From the NCBI RefSeq assembly GCF_030440515.1, contig NZ_CP076543.1:6983001-7047000 (forward strand): a DNA stretch of 64,000 bases. The letters are read 5' to 3'. Under the pieces are notes generated by a model. That model was not told where the DNA came from. It did not search any database and saw only the letters and a list, made by a program, of their open reading frames with translations. Positions 45,877 through 54,730 of the stretch are shown here, in pieces. Both the position numbers and the translations under genes were made by a program. Positions within the stretch are counted from its first letter, which is position 1. Each line of letters opens with the position of its first letter. The DNA is from Streptomyces xanthophaeus. Lineage in GTDB: Bacteria; Actinomycetota; Actinomycetes; Streptomycetales; Streptomycetaceae.

Positions 45877-47958
45877 GTGAGTGACATGCTCCCATCCGAC
45901 GAATCCCGGGAAGAGCAGGAACAACGCACCGCGGCAGCGCGGCGGTATCGCGAGGCGTTCGCGGAGCGGCAGGAGATCCAGGCGAAGCTGGCGGCCGGGG
46001 TGCTGTACCCGGACACCCCGGAGCGGATCGCCTCCCGGGTCAACCGGCTGCTCGAACGGGGCGGGGTCCCTGCGGCCGCGGCCGTGGAGAGCGTCCACGC
46101 GGAGGCGCTGGACGTGCCCGAAACCCTGGAGCGGGTCATCGGTCTCACCAAGGATCTCCAGCCGTGGAGCTTCCTGCCCCGGGGTGCCCGTGCGGCCGCC
46201 ACCGTCGCCCGGATCTCGATCCTCCGGGGCGGCCTCGAACGGCCGCACGGCACCGGCTTCCTGGTCTCCCCCCGGCTGCTGCTCACCAACCACCACGTGC
46301 TGCCGGACGCGCAGACGGCACGGCGCTGCTTCCTGGAGTTCAACGCCCAGGTCACCATCGACAACGCACCCGACGCCGCGGTCCGGTTCGCATTGGCCCC
46401 CGATACGTTCTTCACGGCGGACGCGCATCTCGACTACGCGCTGGTGGCGGTCGAACCCGCCGCCGACGGCACCCTCGCAGGCGCGAGATTCGGCTGGAAC
46501 CAGCTCAGCAACCAGCAGGGCAAACTGGTCCAGAACGAACCGGTGAACGTCATCGGCCACCCGATGGGACGGCTCAAGGAGATCGCCCTCCGCGACAACG
46601 CCCTCGTACAGCGGCTGGACGACTTCCTCCACTACCGGACCGACACCGAGCCCGGCAATTCCGGGTCCCCGGTCTTCAACGACCAGTGGGAGGTCGTGGC
46701 GCTGCACCACATGGGCGTGCCGAACACGGACACCCAGGGCCGCATCCTGCGCAAGGACGGCCAGATCTGGCGCGGTGGCGTCGACAGCGACGACACCATC
46801 GACTACGTCTCGAACGAAGGCGCCCGCACCAGCTCGATCCTCAACCACCTCGCCACGCTGCCGCTGGATCCCGGGCGGCGTGCGCTGCTGGCCGAGATGG
46901 GTCCCGAATCCGGGCTCCGGCAGGACGCCGCCGCCGGCCCGGTGGAGACGCCGGTCGCGCCGGTCGTGACCCCGGCCCGCACCCCGGCCCCCACCCCGCA
47001 GGAGGCCGCCGCCCCGGGTCCCGCGGCTGCCGGGCCCCACGTCGGCCTGCGCGCCCCGAAGGACGCCTTCGGCGGCCGCCGGCACCTGGTCTTCCTGCAC
47101 GGCCGCAGCCAGCAGGGCAAGGACCCCGAGCTGCTCCGCCGTGGCTGGACCGGGGGACTCAACCACGGCCTCACCCGCGCCGGGCTCCCCACCGTCGACC
47201 CGGCCGACGTCTGGTTCCCGTACTACGGCGACCGGATCGTCGAAGTCACCGGGCAGCACGAGGCGCTCCCCGCCTCCTACGCCGACTCGCCCGCCGTGGC
47301 GGCCGTGGAGGCCTTCGCCGCCGAGTCCGAGGAGGGGACGTACGAGCAGCTCGTCATGGAGGCGGCGGTCCTGGCCGGCATGCCGCAGGACGGGCAGGCG
47401 GCCACGGAGAACCTCGGCAGCAGGCTCGTCGGATCCCTCCAGGGCGCCCTGAGCTGGCTGGCGGCCAAGACCGACGTGGACGCGCTGGCCATCGCGACCA
47501 TCTTCCGTGACGTGGACGCCTACCTCAGCGATCAGGCGGTCCGTGAGGCCGTACTGGACCGTGTGTTCGAGGAGATCCCGCACGACGGCGAGTTGGTCCT
47601 GGTGACCCACAGCCTGGGCACGGTGGTCGGCATGGACCTCGTCGCCGACCGGCTCCCCCCGGGCATGAAGGTCACCCTCCTCGTCACCGCGGGCAGCCCC
47701 CTGGGGATGAACGCGGTCAACAGCCGGCTCGCCCCGCCGGGCACCGTACGCCCCGGAACCGTCGCCGAGTGGGTCAACGTCTGGTGCCCGACCGACGCGG
47801 TGGCCATCGGCTGTCCGCTGGAGCCCGTCTGGGGCAAGCTGACGGAGGAGCACGCCGTGGTGAACGCGAGCGACCGGGCCCACAGCATCGAGGAGTACCT
47901 CGCCCACCCGGAAGTCGCCACGGTGATCGACAAGTTCCTCGCACGACAGGCCGGGTGA
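45877..47958 (+). CDS. Trypsin-like serine protease fused to alpha/beta hydrolase
   Basis: 693 residues. After a charged helical lead (about 1-90), a trypsin-like domain shows the triad His140 (LLTNHHV), Asp186 (LDYALVAV) and Ser262 (EPGNSGSPVF), ending near residue 350. A Pro/Ala linker (about 350-390) precedes an alpha/beta hydrolase domain with HLVFLHGRSQQGK and the nucleophile elbow VTHSLGTVVG (Ser579). No signal peptide, so both enzymes act in the cytoplasm. Such trypsin-hydrolase fusions suit effector proteins in bacterial conflict systems, but no STAND or NTPase gene is adjacent. The GTG at 45877 has AGGA eight bases upstream; ATG 45886 is possible. Confidence 0.8.
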   Translation: MSDMLPSDESREEQEQRTAAARRYREAFAERQEIQAKLAAGVLYPDTPERIASRVNRLLERGGVPAAAAVESVHAEALDVPETLERVIGLTKDLQPWSFLPRGARAAATVARISILRGGLERPHGTGFLVSPRLLLTNHHVLPDAQTARRCFLEFNAQVTIDNAPDAAVRFALAPDTFFTADAHLDYALVAVEPAADGTLAGARFGWNQLSNQQGKLVQNEPVNVIGHPMGRLKEIALRDNALVQRLDDFLHYRTDTEPGNSGSPVFNDQWEVVALHHMGVPNTDTQGRILRKDGQIWRGGVDSDDTIDYVSNEGARTSSILNHLATLPLDPGRRALLAEMGPESGLRQDAAAGPVETPVAPVVTPARTPAPTPQEAAAPGPAAAGPHVGLRAPKDAFGGRRHLVFLHGRSQQGKDPELLRRGWTGGLNHGLTRAGLPTVDPADVWFPYYGDRIVEVTGQHEALPASYADSPAVAAVEAFAAESEEGTYEQLVMEAAVLAGMPQDGQAATENLGSRLVGSLQGALSWLAAKTDVDALAIATIFRDVDAYLSDQAVREAVLDRVFEEIPHDGELVLVTHSLGTVVGMDLVADRLPPGMKVTLLVTAGSPLGMNAVNSRLAPPGTVRPGTVAEWVNVWCPTDAVAIGCPLEPVWGKLTEEHAVVNASDRAHSIEEYLAHPEVATVIDKFLARQAG

Positions 47959-47983
47959 GCGACGCCGGCGGTTGCCGGTGGGA

Positions 47984-48775
47984 CTACCGAGCCCAGGGCA
48001 GTTCACGTGTGCCCTCGGTGCCGGGGACGGAGGCGACCCCGTCGGCGCGCATCGCGACATGGGCCTCGGCCCGTTCCGGGGCGTGGATCCGGCGGAGGTG
48101 GCCCGGCGGCAGGATCAGGGTCTGGCCGGCCGTGACCTTCTCCGTACGGCCGAGGCAGGTCACCTCCAGCGCGCCCGCGGTGACCGTCCAGGCCTGCTCA
48201 CGGCTGATGGAGTGCTCGGGGCCGGTGGCGCCGGTGTCCATCCTGACCGTCCAGGTGCTGAGTTCGGTACTGCCGCGGCTGGGCGCCGCCAGACCGGCCA
48301 TGGTGGCGTTCGGGGAGACGGTGACGTGGTCGGTGGAAGGCGTGATCACGGCCATGGCGGCCCCCTCGGCGCTCTCGGCCGGATCGGCGTCGTCGGCGGG
48401 CACCACCCATTCCACGAGCTGGACGACGACCCCGTTGGGGTCGGTCATCTGGAACAGCCGCTCGCCCCACGGCTCTTCGCGCAGCGGCATGGTGATGGGG
48501 GCGCCCGCCGCGCGCAGCCGGGCCTCCTGCGCCGCGAGGTCGGTGACGGTGAGCGCCAGGATCAGACCGGCCGCCCGCCGGTCGCGCTGCTCGGGCGGGA
48601 GGACGTCCGTGCCCTGGCGGAGCAGCACGACGTCGACGGCGGCGTCCCCGCGTGTCAGGGACACGAAGCCGTCGTCGGCCATGACCACCTGGTAGCCGAG
48701 GTGGGTGCACAGGAAGTCGCGGGAGGCGTCCACGTCGGCGACGGTGAGGGAGAGGGTGGAGGTGGCGACGTTCAT
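47984..48775 (-). CDS. VOC-family domain fused to cupin
   Basis: 263 residues. The first ~130 form a glyoxalase/bleomycin-resistance (VOC) domain (TLSLTVADVDASRDFLCTHLGY to LFQMTDPNGVVVQLVEW). Residues ~140-263 form a cupin (EHSISREQAWTVTAGALEVTCLG, LILPPGHLRRIHAPE). Metal-binding His/Glu are present in part in both. No substrate can be inferred. The start overlaps the reductase remnant at 48772 by four bases, and AGGGGG precedes the ATG. Confidence 0.8.
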   Translation of the reverse strand: MNVATSTLSLTVADVDASRDFLCTHLGYQVVMADDGFVSLTRGDAAVDVVLLRQGTDVLPPEQRDRRAAGLILALTVTDLAAQEARLRAAGAPITMPLREEPWGERLFQMTDPNGVVVQLVEWVVPADDADPAESAEGAAMAVITPSTDHVTVSPNATMAGLAAPSRGSTELSTWTVRMDTGATGPEHSISREQAWTVTAGALEVTCLGRTEKVTAGQTLILPPGHLRRIHAPERAEAHVAMRADGVASVPGTEGTRELPWAR

Positions 48776-48984
48776 GAAAGCCCCCTGGAGAAGTGGGTGA
48801 TGGTGAGGCTGGGGTCGATGGTTCGCGTGGTGGTGCGGGCGCGGTCCGGGGACGTGCCGGGGCGGTCGAACAGGGGGATGCCGGACCCGACGATGACGGC
48901 GGGGTGGCGCTTGACGACGAGGGTGTCGAACCGCTGGGCGGCCCGGTCGAGGGTGGCGGTGATGTAGCAGGTCAGCTGACGCAA
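48772..48984 (-). pseudogene. Internally deleted dihydrofolate-reductase-family (RibD C-terminal-like) remnant
   Basis: 70 codons from a TTG start. The first ~14 residues (MRQLTCYITATLDR) match the first strand of this family, which normally continues into a GFIAG-type loop. They run directly into AAQRFDTLVVKRHPAVIVGSGIPLF, which belongs near the C-terminus. About 120 residues between them are missing while the frame stays open. The product lacks the NADPH and substrate sites, so it is probably a pseudogene kept in frame and coupled to the VOC-cupin gene by a four-base overlap. Confidence 0.7.
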
Positions 48985-49008
48985 GCGGTTCTCGCTTCTT
49001 CGATACGT

Positions 49009-49050
49009 ATGCGGATTGCGGATGCAGATGCGGGTGCAGGTGCGGGTACG
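49009..49050. repeat. Seven imperfect hexamers (GATGCG-like)
   Basis: ATGCGG, ATTGCG, GATGCA, GATGCG, GGTGCA, GGTGCG and GGTACG follow each other in the 70-bp gap upstream of the reductase remnant and just beyond the acetyltransferase stop. Origin by slippage is likely. Confidence 0.65.
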
Positions 49051-49054
49051 GCGG

Positions 49055-50056
49055 TCAGGGCGTGGGCACGTCGAGCTGGAACTGGTGGGTGCGCCGGTAG
49101 GTGTGGAAGCCCAGGCGGTGGTTGACGGCGAGCATGTGGACGTTGTCGTCGGCGTTGTCCGTCTCGATCTCGGTGACGCCGGGATGTCCGGCGCGCAGCC
49201 GGCGCACCATGGCGGCCTTGACCCACAACCCCAGCCCGTGGCCGCGGTGTGCGGGTACGACCGCCGTGTCGTACTGCTGGGCGCGGGGCCCGGAGCCCTG
49301 GGGGAGCAGGATCTCGGTGTAGCCGGCCATGCTGCCGTCCTCGTGGACGGCGGCGACGGTCAGCAGGGTGTCCCCGCGGTCGGCGATCACCTTCGCCATG
49401 GCACGGACGCGGTCGCCGTCCCACGCGACGCTGCCGTAGTCCACGTCTCCCATGGGCATGTCGTTCATCGCGTTCTTCGCCTCGGCGAAGGCGTCGGCGA
49501 GACGGTCGGGAACCGTGCCGGTCCAGCCCGTCAGCCGGTAGCCGGGGTGCTCGGCATCGGCGACCTCCAGGAGGTCGGCCCGGTCCGTCTCGCCGAGGCG
49601 CAGGATGAGGTGGTCCAGGGTCATCGCCGACCTGAATCCCCGCCGTTCGCAGAAGGCTGCGCCCGGGCTGTCGGCCGCCGCGGTGGTGATCAGGGCGCGC
49701 CGGTTCTCGGTGCGGCAGGCAGCGACCGCCGCGGCCAGGAGACGGGAACCGGTTCCCAGGCGCCGGTGTGCGGGGTCGACGTGCAGTTCGAGTTCGGCCA
49801 GGTGTTCCTGGCCCGGGGAGGTGAACACCCGCAGGCCTGCGACGGCGACCGCGGTGCCGTCCGCCGCGGTGGCCATCCAGGTCAGCCGGTGGCTGCCCAG
49901 AGCGGGCCGGGTGAGCTGGGCATGGATCTGCCCGGGGGCGGGGGTCGGTACTCCAGGCAGGTCGTGGGCCATGGAGGCGGCGACGACCTGGTGCCATGCG
50001 GCGGCGTCGGCGGCCGAAACGCTCCGGAGCGGACTGACGTGTACTGCTGTGGTCAC
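49055..50056 (-). CDS. Double-domain GNAT acetyltransferase
   Basis: 333 residues containing two GNAT folds. The first has LELHVDPAHRRLGTGSRLLAA (about residues 90-115), the second TAVVPAHRGHGLGLWVKAAM with a late NADDNVHMLAVNHRLGFH. Both V-x-P-x-H/R-R-x-x-G-x-G acetyl-CoA loops look intact. This resembles mycothiol-synthase-like or antibiotic-modifying double GNAT enzymes, but nothing defines the substrate. GTG start. It is followed 37 bp upstream by the CMD gene on the same strand. Confidence 0.85.
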   Translation of the reverse strand: MTTAVHVSPLRSVSAADAAAWHQVVAASMAHDLPGVPTPAPGQIHAQLTRPALGSHRLTWMATAADGTAVAVAGLRVFTSPGQEHLAELELHVDPAHRRLGTGSRLLAAAVAACRTENRRALITTAAADSPGAAFCERRGFRSAMTLDHLILRLGETDRADLLEVADAEHPGYRLTGWTGTVPDRLADAFAEAKNAMNDMPMGDVDYGSVAWDGDRVRAMAKVIADRGDTLLTVAAVHEDGSMAGYTEILLPQGSGPRAQQYDTAVVPAHRGHGLGLWVKAAMVRRLRAGHPGVTEIETDNADDNVHMLAVNHRLGFHTYRRTHQFQLDVPTP

Positions 50057-50093
50057 GGTGATGGCCTTCGTGGTCGAGTCGGTTCGCGATGGT

Positions 50094-50636
50094 TCAGTCG
50101 GTGTGGCGTACGAGCGGCCAGTCGATGTCGACGCGGGCAGCCGTGGCGAGGTAGTTGGTGAACACGTTCAGAGCGACATGGGCGACGACCTCGACGATCT
50201 GCCCGTCGGACAGGCCGGCGCGCCGGGCCGCGGCCAACTGCCCGTCGGCGACGGTTCCGCGGTCACGGACCAGCACGGCGGCCAGATCCAGGACGGCGGC
50301 TGCCCAGGGGTCGTCGGCCTCGCCCCGGCGCGCACGGGTGGCCTCGGCCGCACTCAGCCCGGCCGTCCTGGTCCCGCGGAACGCATGTACGGACAGGCAG
50401 TAGTCGGACCTGTTCTCCTGCGCCACCAGCAACGCGATGCGCTCGCGCACGGCCGCCGACAGGGATCCCTGCGCGTTCAGGGTGGTGACGACGCCCAAGT
50501 ACCCCTTCAGTACGGCCGGGTTGTTGGCCATGACCCTGGCCAGGTTGGGGACGACCCCCAGGGCCTGGTGGGTGGCGGTGAACAGGGCTGCGGCTTCACC
50601 GGTCGCGATCTCCGGTTCAACGGTGTGGAGTGGCAT
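50094..50636 (-). CDS. Carboxymuconolactone decarboxylase / AhpD-like protein
   Basis: 180 residues, all-helical. The core ENRSDYCLSVHAFRG has the Cys and His of the CMD/AhpD family in the C-x3-H form, lacking the second Cys of the C-x2-C redox pair of AhpD. A redox or decarboxylase role is therefore uncertain. The ATG at 50636 (MPLHTVEPE) is chosen as the family-like start; extension upstream would run into the regulator's promoter. Divergent from the SARP regulator with an 80-bp gap, so it is a likely target of it. Confidence 0.82.
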   Translation of the reverse strand: MPLHTVEPEIATGEAAALFTATHQALGVVPNLARVMANNPAVLKGYLGVVTTLNAQGSLSAAVRERIALLVAQENRSDYCLSVHAFRGTRTAGLSAAEATRARRGEADDPWAAAVLDLAAVLVRDRGTVADGQLAAARRAGLSDGQIVEVVAHVALNVFTNYLATAARVDIDWPLVRHTD

Positions 50637-50659
50637 GCGGGTAACCCTGCGGGTTGATC

Positions 50660-50689
50660 TTGATACATTCGCGATGCTTCTTCGATGCA
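50660..50689. promoter_or_regulatory. Possible SARP operator: three repeats at 11-bp spacing
   Basis: TGATACA (50661), CGATGCT (50672) and CGATGCA (50683) begin 11 bp apart. SARP regulators bind heptamer direct repeats spaced 11 bp. The array lies between the CMD gene and the SARP gene, fitting autoregulation and control of the divergent gene. Confidence 0.45.
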
Positions 50690-50716
50690 CGCACTGGTGA
50701 CCCCGGGGGTAACGGC

Positions 50717-53623
50717 ATGCGGTTCACGATCCTCGGCCCGGTGGAGGCCGCGGCTCCCGGTTCGGATGCGCCCGGCCTGGCACCCCGTCATCGTGCCGTG
50801 CTCGCCTATCTGCTGCTGCACGCCGGTGTCGCGGTCAGCACGGATCGTCTGATCGACGCGATGTGGGGGCCGCTGCCGCCGGATTCCGCCCGCGCGCAGA
50901 TCCAGACCACGATCGCCGCGATCCGGCGGATGCTGCGCGCTTCAGGAGCCGACCGGATGCTGGCCACGCGGCCGGCGGGGTACGTGATCACCCCTGAGCC
51001 GGGGCAACTCGATCTGGACGAGTTCACCAGCCTGATCGCCAAGGCGCCGGCCGCCTCCGACGACCCCGCGGACACCGCGGACACCGCGGCCCAGATACGT
51101 ACCGCGCTGGCGCTGTGGCGGGGAGAGCCGCTGGCCGACATCACCGCCCACTACGTCCAGAGCGCCCGAGCACGCCTGAACGGGCAGCTCCTGACCGCCG
51201 TCGAGCGCCTGGCCGAGGTGGAACTGGCCCGGGGGCGGCACGACGACCTCATCGACGAACTGTCCGTCCACGCAGCGGCCAACCCCTTGCGGGAACGGCT
51301 CTGCTGTCAGCTGATGCTCGCCCTGCACCGCGCCGGACGACAGACCGACGCGTTGGACGTGGCGAGAACGTTCCGGGCGACCCTGGCCGAGGAGCAGGGA
51401 CTGGACCCCGGCCACGCGTTCGGCAAGCTCGAACAGGACATCCTGCGGGACGCCCCCGATCTGCGGCCGCCGGTCACCGCGCCGGCGAAGTCGCAGGGGA
51501 TCAACTTCCTGCCCTACGACGTCCCGGACTTCACCGGACGCGAAGGCGAACTGGACGGCCTGATCCGCATGTGGTCGGGCGACAGCGGCGGCGTCGTGAC
51601 GATCTCGGCGATCGACGGGATGGCCGGCGTCGGCAAGACGACGCTCGCGGTCCATGCGGGGCACCGCCTCGCGGAGCACTTTCCGGACGGACAGCTCTTC
51701 ATCGACCTGCAGGCGCACACCGCCGGTCAGACGCCGCTCGACGCCGGGGCCGCGCTCGAGATCCTCCTGGGACAACTCGGCGTGCCCACCCAGCGGATAC
51801 CCGCCTCGGTCGCCGAGCGCGCCGCGCTGTGGCGGTCCGAACTCGCCGACCGTCGCGTGCTGGCCGTGCTGGACAACGCCCTCGGCGCCGACCAGGTACG
51901 CCAGTTGCTGCCCGGATCCCCTCGCACCCTCGTCCTGATCACCAGCCGCCGACGGCTGACCGACCTGGACGGGGCACACGCGCTGTCCCTGGACGTGCTG
52001 CCCGCCGCGGACGCCGTGGAGCTGTTCACGGCGATCGTCGGCGAACGGGCGGCCGCCGAACCCCTGGCCGTCCTCGACGTCCTGCAACTGTGCGGATTCC
52101 TGCCGCTGGCCGTCCGCATCGCCGCCGCCCGCCTGCACCATCGCCCGCGCTGGACCGTCGCCTACCTGGCCGACCGGCTCCGCGACCAGCGCCGCAGGCT
52201 CTCCGAGCTGGCCACCTCGGAGCGAGGAGTGGCAGCGGCGTTCACGCTGTCCTACGAGCAGCTGACTGCGGACCAGCAGCGCATGTTCCGGCTCCTGGGG
52301 CTCCAGCCGGGCCGTGACATCGGCCCCGAGGCGGCCGCCGCACTGGCCGACCTGTCCCTGGAGCAGGCCGAAACCCTCCTGGAAGACCTCCTGGACGCGC
52401 ACGTCCTGATCCAGTACCAGCTCGGCCGCTACACCTTCCACGACCTGCTGCGCGAACACGCCCTCGCCACCGCGGCCGCCCAGGAACCCCTGGTCGCCCA
52501 GGGCGAGGCCCTCGACCGGCTGTTCCACCACTATCTCCACACCGCGTCCGCGGCCATCGGCCACCTCTACCCCGAGGACAAGAACCGCAGGCCCCGCATT
52601 CCCGCGCCGGACGCCCCGGCCTCGCTCCCGCAGGACGAGGCCGAGGCGATCACCTGGCTGGACGGCGAACGCGCGAACCTCATGGCGTCCGCCCAGTACG
52701 CGGCCGAGCACGACCGGCTCCCGTACGCCGGCCAACTGGCCGCCACCTTGCACCGCTACCTGCTGGGCCACGCCCACCAGGCCGACGCGCTGGCCCTCTG
52801 CGGCCTGGCCCTGCAAGCCGCGCGCCGGAGCGGAGACACGGCCGCCGAAGCCCGCACGCTCATCGATCTCGGCCAGGTGCACTTCTGGTGGTACGGAGCC
52901 TACGAGCAAGCGGCCGACCACTACCGCAACGCCCTGGACCTCGCGCGCGAGATCGGCGACCAGAGCCTCGCGGCGGCCGCTCTGCAGGCCCTCGGCGCCG
53001 TCTCCAGGCGGCGGCGGGAGTACGACCAGGCCCACGACCACTGCGCACGGTCGCTCGCGCTCTTCCAGGAGCTCGGCGACCGCAGCGGCGAAGCCAGATG
53101 CCTGACCGACCTCGGCATCGTCCACGAACGCCAAGGACGGTACGAGGACGCCCACGAGCACCACCGGCAAGCGCTGCACGCCTACCGGGAGACGGGATCC
53201 CGCATCGGCGAGACCGTCGTGCTGAACAACATCGGGCTGCTGTACCAACGGCAGGGCCGCCACGACGAGGCCCGGCGCCGGCACCACCAGGCCCTGGAAC
53301 TGAGCCGGAGGTTCGACTTCCCGGGAGACGAGGCCGAGTCGCTCAACGCCCTCGCGGAGGCCGCCCGGTCCCTGGGCGACCTCGCTCAGGCCGTGGCCGA
53401 GCACGACACCGCGCTGACCCTCGCCCGCGAGTTCAGCTACCGCCCCGAGCAGGCCCGCGCCCACGACGGCCTGGCACGGGTCCACCGAGACCTGGGCCGC
53501 ATCGACCTCGCCCACGACCACGCCCGACAGGCCCTCGACCTCTACACCGCCCTCGCCGTCCCCGAGGCCGACGAGATCCGCACCTTCCTCACCGGGCTGC
53601 CGCGCGCCTCAGGCGTGGCGTGA
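50717..53623 (+). CDS. SARP/AfsR-type regulator: winged helix, BTAD, NB-ARC, TPR
   Basis: 968 residues. An OmpR-like winged helix (MRFTILGPVEA to GYVITPEPGQ, about 1-95) is followed by a bacterial transcriptional activation domain (about 100-245), an NB-ARC ATPase with P-loop GMAGVGKTTL (Lys307) and LVLITSRRRL, and about seven TPR units from ~residue 690 (QAHDHCARSLALFQELGDRS, EDAHEHHRQALHAYRETGSR). This is the AfsR layout, a family that controls secondary metabolism in Streptomyces. No biosynthetic cluster lies beside it; the divergent CMD-GNAT-VOC genes are the nearest candidates. The 3' end overlaps the convergent heme A synthase gene by 15 bp. Confidence 0.9.
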   Translation: MRFTILGPVEAAAPGSDAPGLAPRHRAVLAYLLLHAGVAVSTDRLIDAMWGPLPPDSARAQIQTTIAAIRRMLRASGADRMLATRPAGYVITPEPGQLDLDEFTSLIAKAPAASDDPADTADTAAQIRTALALWRGEPLADITAHYVQSARARLNGQLLTAVERLAEVELARGRHDDLIDELSVHAAANPLRERLCCQLMLALHRAGRQTDALDVARTFRATLAEEQGLDPGHAFGKLEQDILRDAPDLRPPVTAPAKSQGINFLPYDVPDFTGREGELDGLIRMWSGDSGGVVTISAIDGMAGVGKTTLAVHAGHRLAEHFPDGQLFIDLQAHTAGQTPLDAGAALEILLGQLGVPTQRIPASVAERAALWRSELADRRVLAVLDNALGADQVRQLLPGSPRTLVLITSRRRLTDLDGAHALSLDVLPAADAVELFTAIVGERAAAEPLAVLDVLQLCGFLPLAVRIAAARLHHRPRWTVAYLADRLRDQRRRLSELATSERGVAAAFTLSYEQLTADQQRMFRLLGLQPGRDIGPEAAAALADLSLEQAETLLEDLLDAHVLIQYQLGRYTFHDLLREHALATAAAQEPLVAQGEALDRLFHHYLHTASAAIGHLYPEDKNRRPRIPAPDAPASLPQDEAEAITWLDGERANLMASAQYAAEHDRLPYAGQLAATLHRYLLGHAHQADALALCGLALQAARRSGDTAAEARTLIDLGQVHFWWYGAYEQAADHYRNALDLAREIGDQSLAAAALQALGAVSRRRREYDQAHDHCARSLALFQELGDRSGEARCLTDLGIVHERQGRYEDAHEHHRQALHAYRETGSRIGETVVLNNIGLLYQRQGRHDEARRRHHQALELSRRFDFPGDEAESLNALAEAARSLGDLAQAVAEHDTALTLAREFSYRPEQARAHDGLARVHRDLGRIDLAHDHARQALDLYTALAVPEADEIRTFLTGLPRASGVA

Positions 53624-54628
53624 GGGCGCGGATGCGACCGGGGCCTGACGGGGCGGCGGTGTGGCGCCGAGCGGACCCGAATCGCTGAAACGGGTCCGCC
53701 TGACCGTGAAGTGCACCTGAAGCACTCCGGTCCAGACGAGCGCCGAACCCAGCAGGTGGAGCATCACGAGGAGCGAGGGCAGGGACGTCACCGACTGCAC
53801 CAGCCCCACGAGGCCCTGGCCCAGGAGCACGGCCAGGAAGGTGACCGTCTTGCGGCGCGCGGCGCCGAAGCCGTCCCTGGGCAGCGCCGACAGCAGAACT
53901 CCCGCCAGGACCAGGGCCGCCCCGGCCAGTACGCCGTGAACGACGGTCACGGCCGTCCAGTCGAAGGGCATCCGCGGCACGTCGGAGGAGTCACCCGCGT
54001 GCGGCCCGGAGCCGGTGGCGAGCGTGCCCACGACGACCAGGAGGGCCGTCACCGCGACCAGGGCCGCCGACAGCGACCGGATCCGCGCGACGGACCCCGC
54101 CGCGAGCGGGACCGGTCCGGGGGTCCCGCCACCTCCGCCTCCAGCGCCGGCATCGGCGTACGCCGCGTGCCAGGTGTACACGGCGGCGGTGAGCAGCAGC
54201 GTGGCGGCGAGGAAGTGCGCGGCGACGATGTACGGGCTCAGCCGCATCCATACGGTCACTCCGCCGACGACCGCGTTCAGTACGACGATCCAGAACTGCG
54301 CCCAGCCCCCGCGCAGCACCGCGGGCATCGGCCTCTCCTGGAGGCGCGCGGTGATGATGACCCAGCCCACCACCGCGCACAGCAGCCCGGTCAGGAGCCG
54401 GTTCCCGAATTCGATGGCACCGTGCACCCCCATCTCCGCAGTGGGGGCCAGCGTCTCGCCCGTACACATGGGCCAATCGGTGCAGCCGAGACCGGAGCCT
54501 GTGACACGGACGATGCCACCGGTCACGATGATCGCGATGCTTGCCATGACCGAACCGAGTGCGGCGAGCCTGACGCTTCCGGCACCGAGTGTGTACCTGC
54601 CGGCAAGCCATGAAAGGGGCGTTCGCAC
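53609..54628 (-). CDS. ctaA: Heme A synthase (COX15/CtaA family)
   Basis: 339 residues, about eight transmembrane helices. The early GGIVRVTGSGLGCTDWPMC contains the paired-Cys loop region of CtaA. Conserved His lie in helices (GVHGAIEFGNRLLTG, IVAAHFLAATLLL, VVHGVLAGAALVLA, VMLHLLGSALVW) and bind the two hemes. It oxidises the C8 methyl of heme O to heme A for cytochrome oxidase. A glycine-rich insert (GAGGGGGGTPG) lies mid-protein. GTG 54628 has GGAAGG six bases upstream and is preferred over GTG 54661. Usually near ctaB in actinobacteria; here isolated, so it could be a second copy. Confidence 0.85.
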   Translation of the reverse strand: MRTPLSWLAGRYTLGAGSVRLAALGSVMASIAIIVTGGIVRVTGSGLGCTDWPMCTGETLAPTAEMGVHGAIEFGNRLLTGLLCAVVGWVIITARLQERPMPAVLRGGWAQFWIVVLNAVVGGVTVWMRLSPYIVAAHFLAATLLLTAAVYTWHAAYADAGAGGGGGGTPGPVPLAAGSVARIRSLSAALVAVTALLVVVGTLATGSGPHAGDSSDVPRMPFDWTAVTVVHGVLAGAALVLAGVLLSALPRDGFGAARRKTVTFLAVLLGQGLVGLVQSVTSLPSLLVMLHLLGSALVWTGVLQVHFTVRRTRFSDSGPLGATPPPRQAPVASAPSRHA

Positions 54629-54730
54629 GATCAGCCTTCCGTTGTTCTGCCTCGACGGCACGGAAGCCCAGCGTACGCCGCACGTCCAACCCGGAACCCG
54701 GGGGCCGGACTTCGCGGCAGCAGGCGTTCC

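Noticed and set aside
42567..45884. Plus-strand 1,105-codon ORF opposite the peroxidase fusion
   Set aside because: Shadow frame; heme motifs on the minus strand define the gene.
49009..49050. Hexamer array as a CRISPR or regulatory array
   Set aside because: Units are imperfect, contiguous and only six bases; no spacers. More likely slippage.
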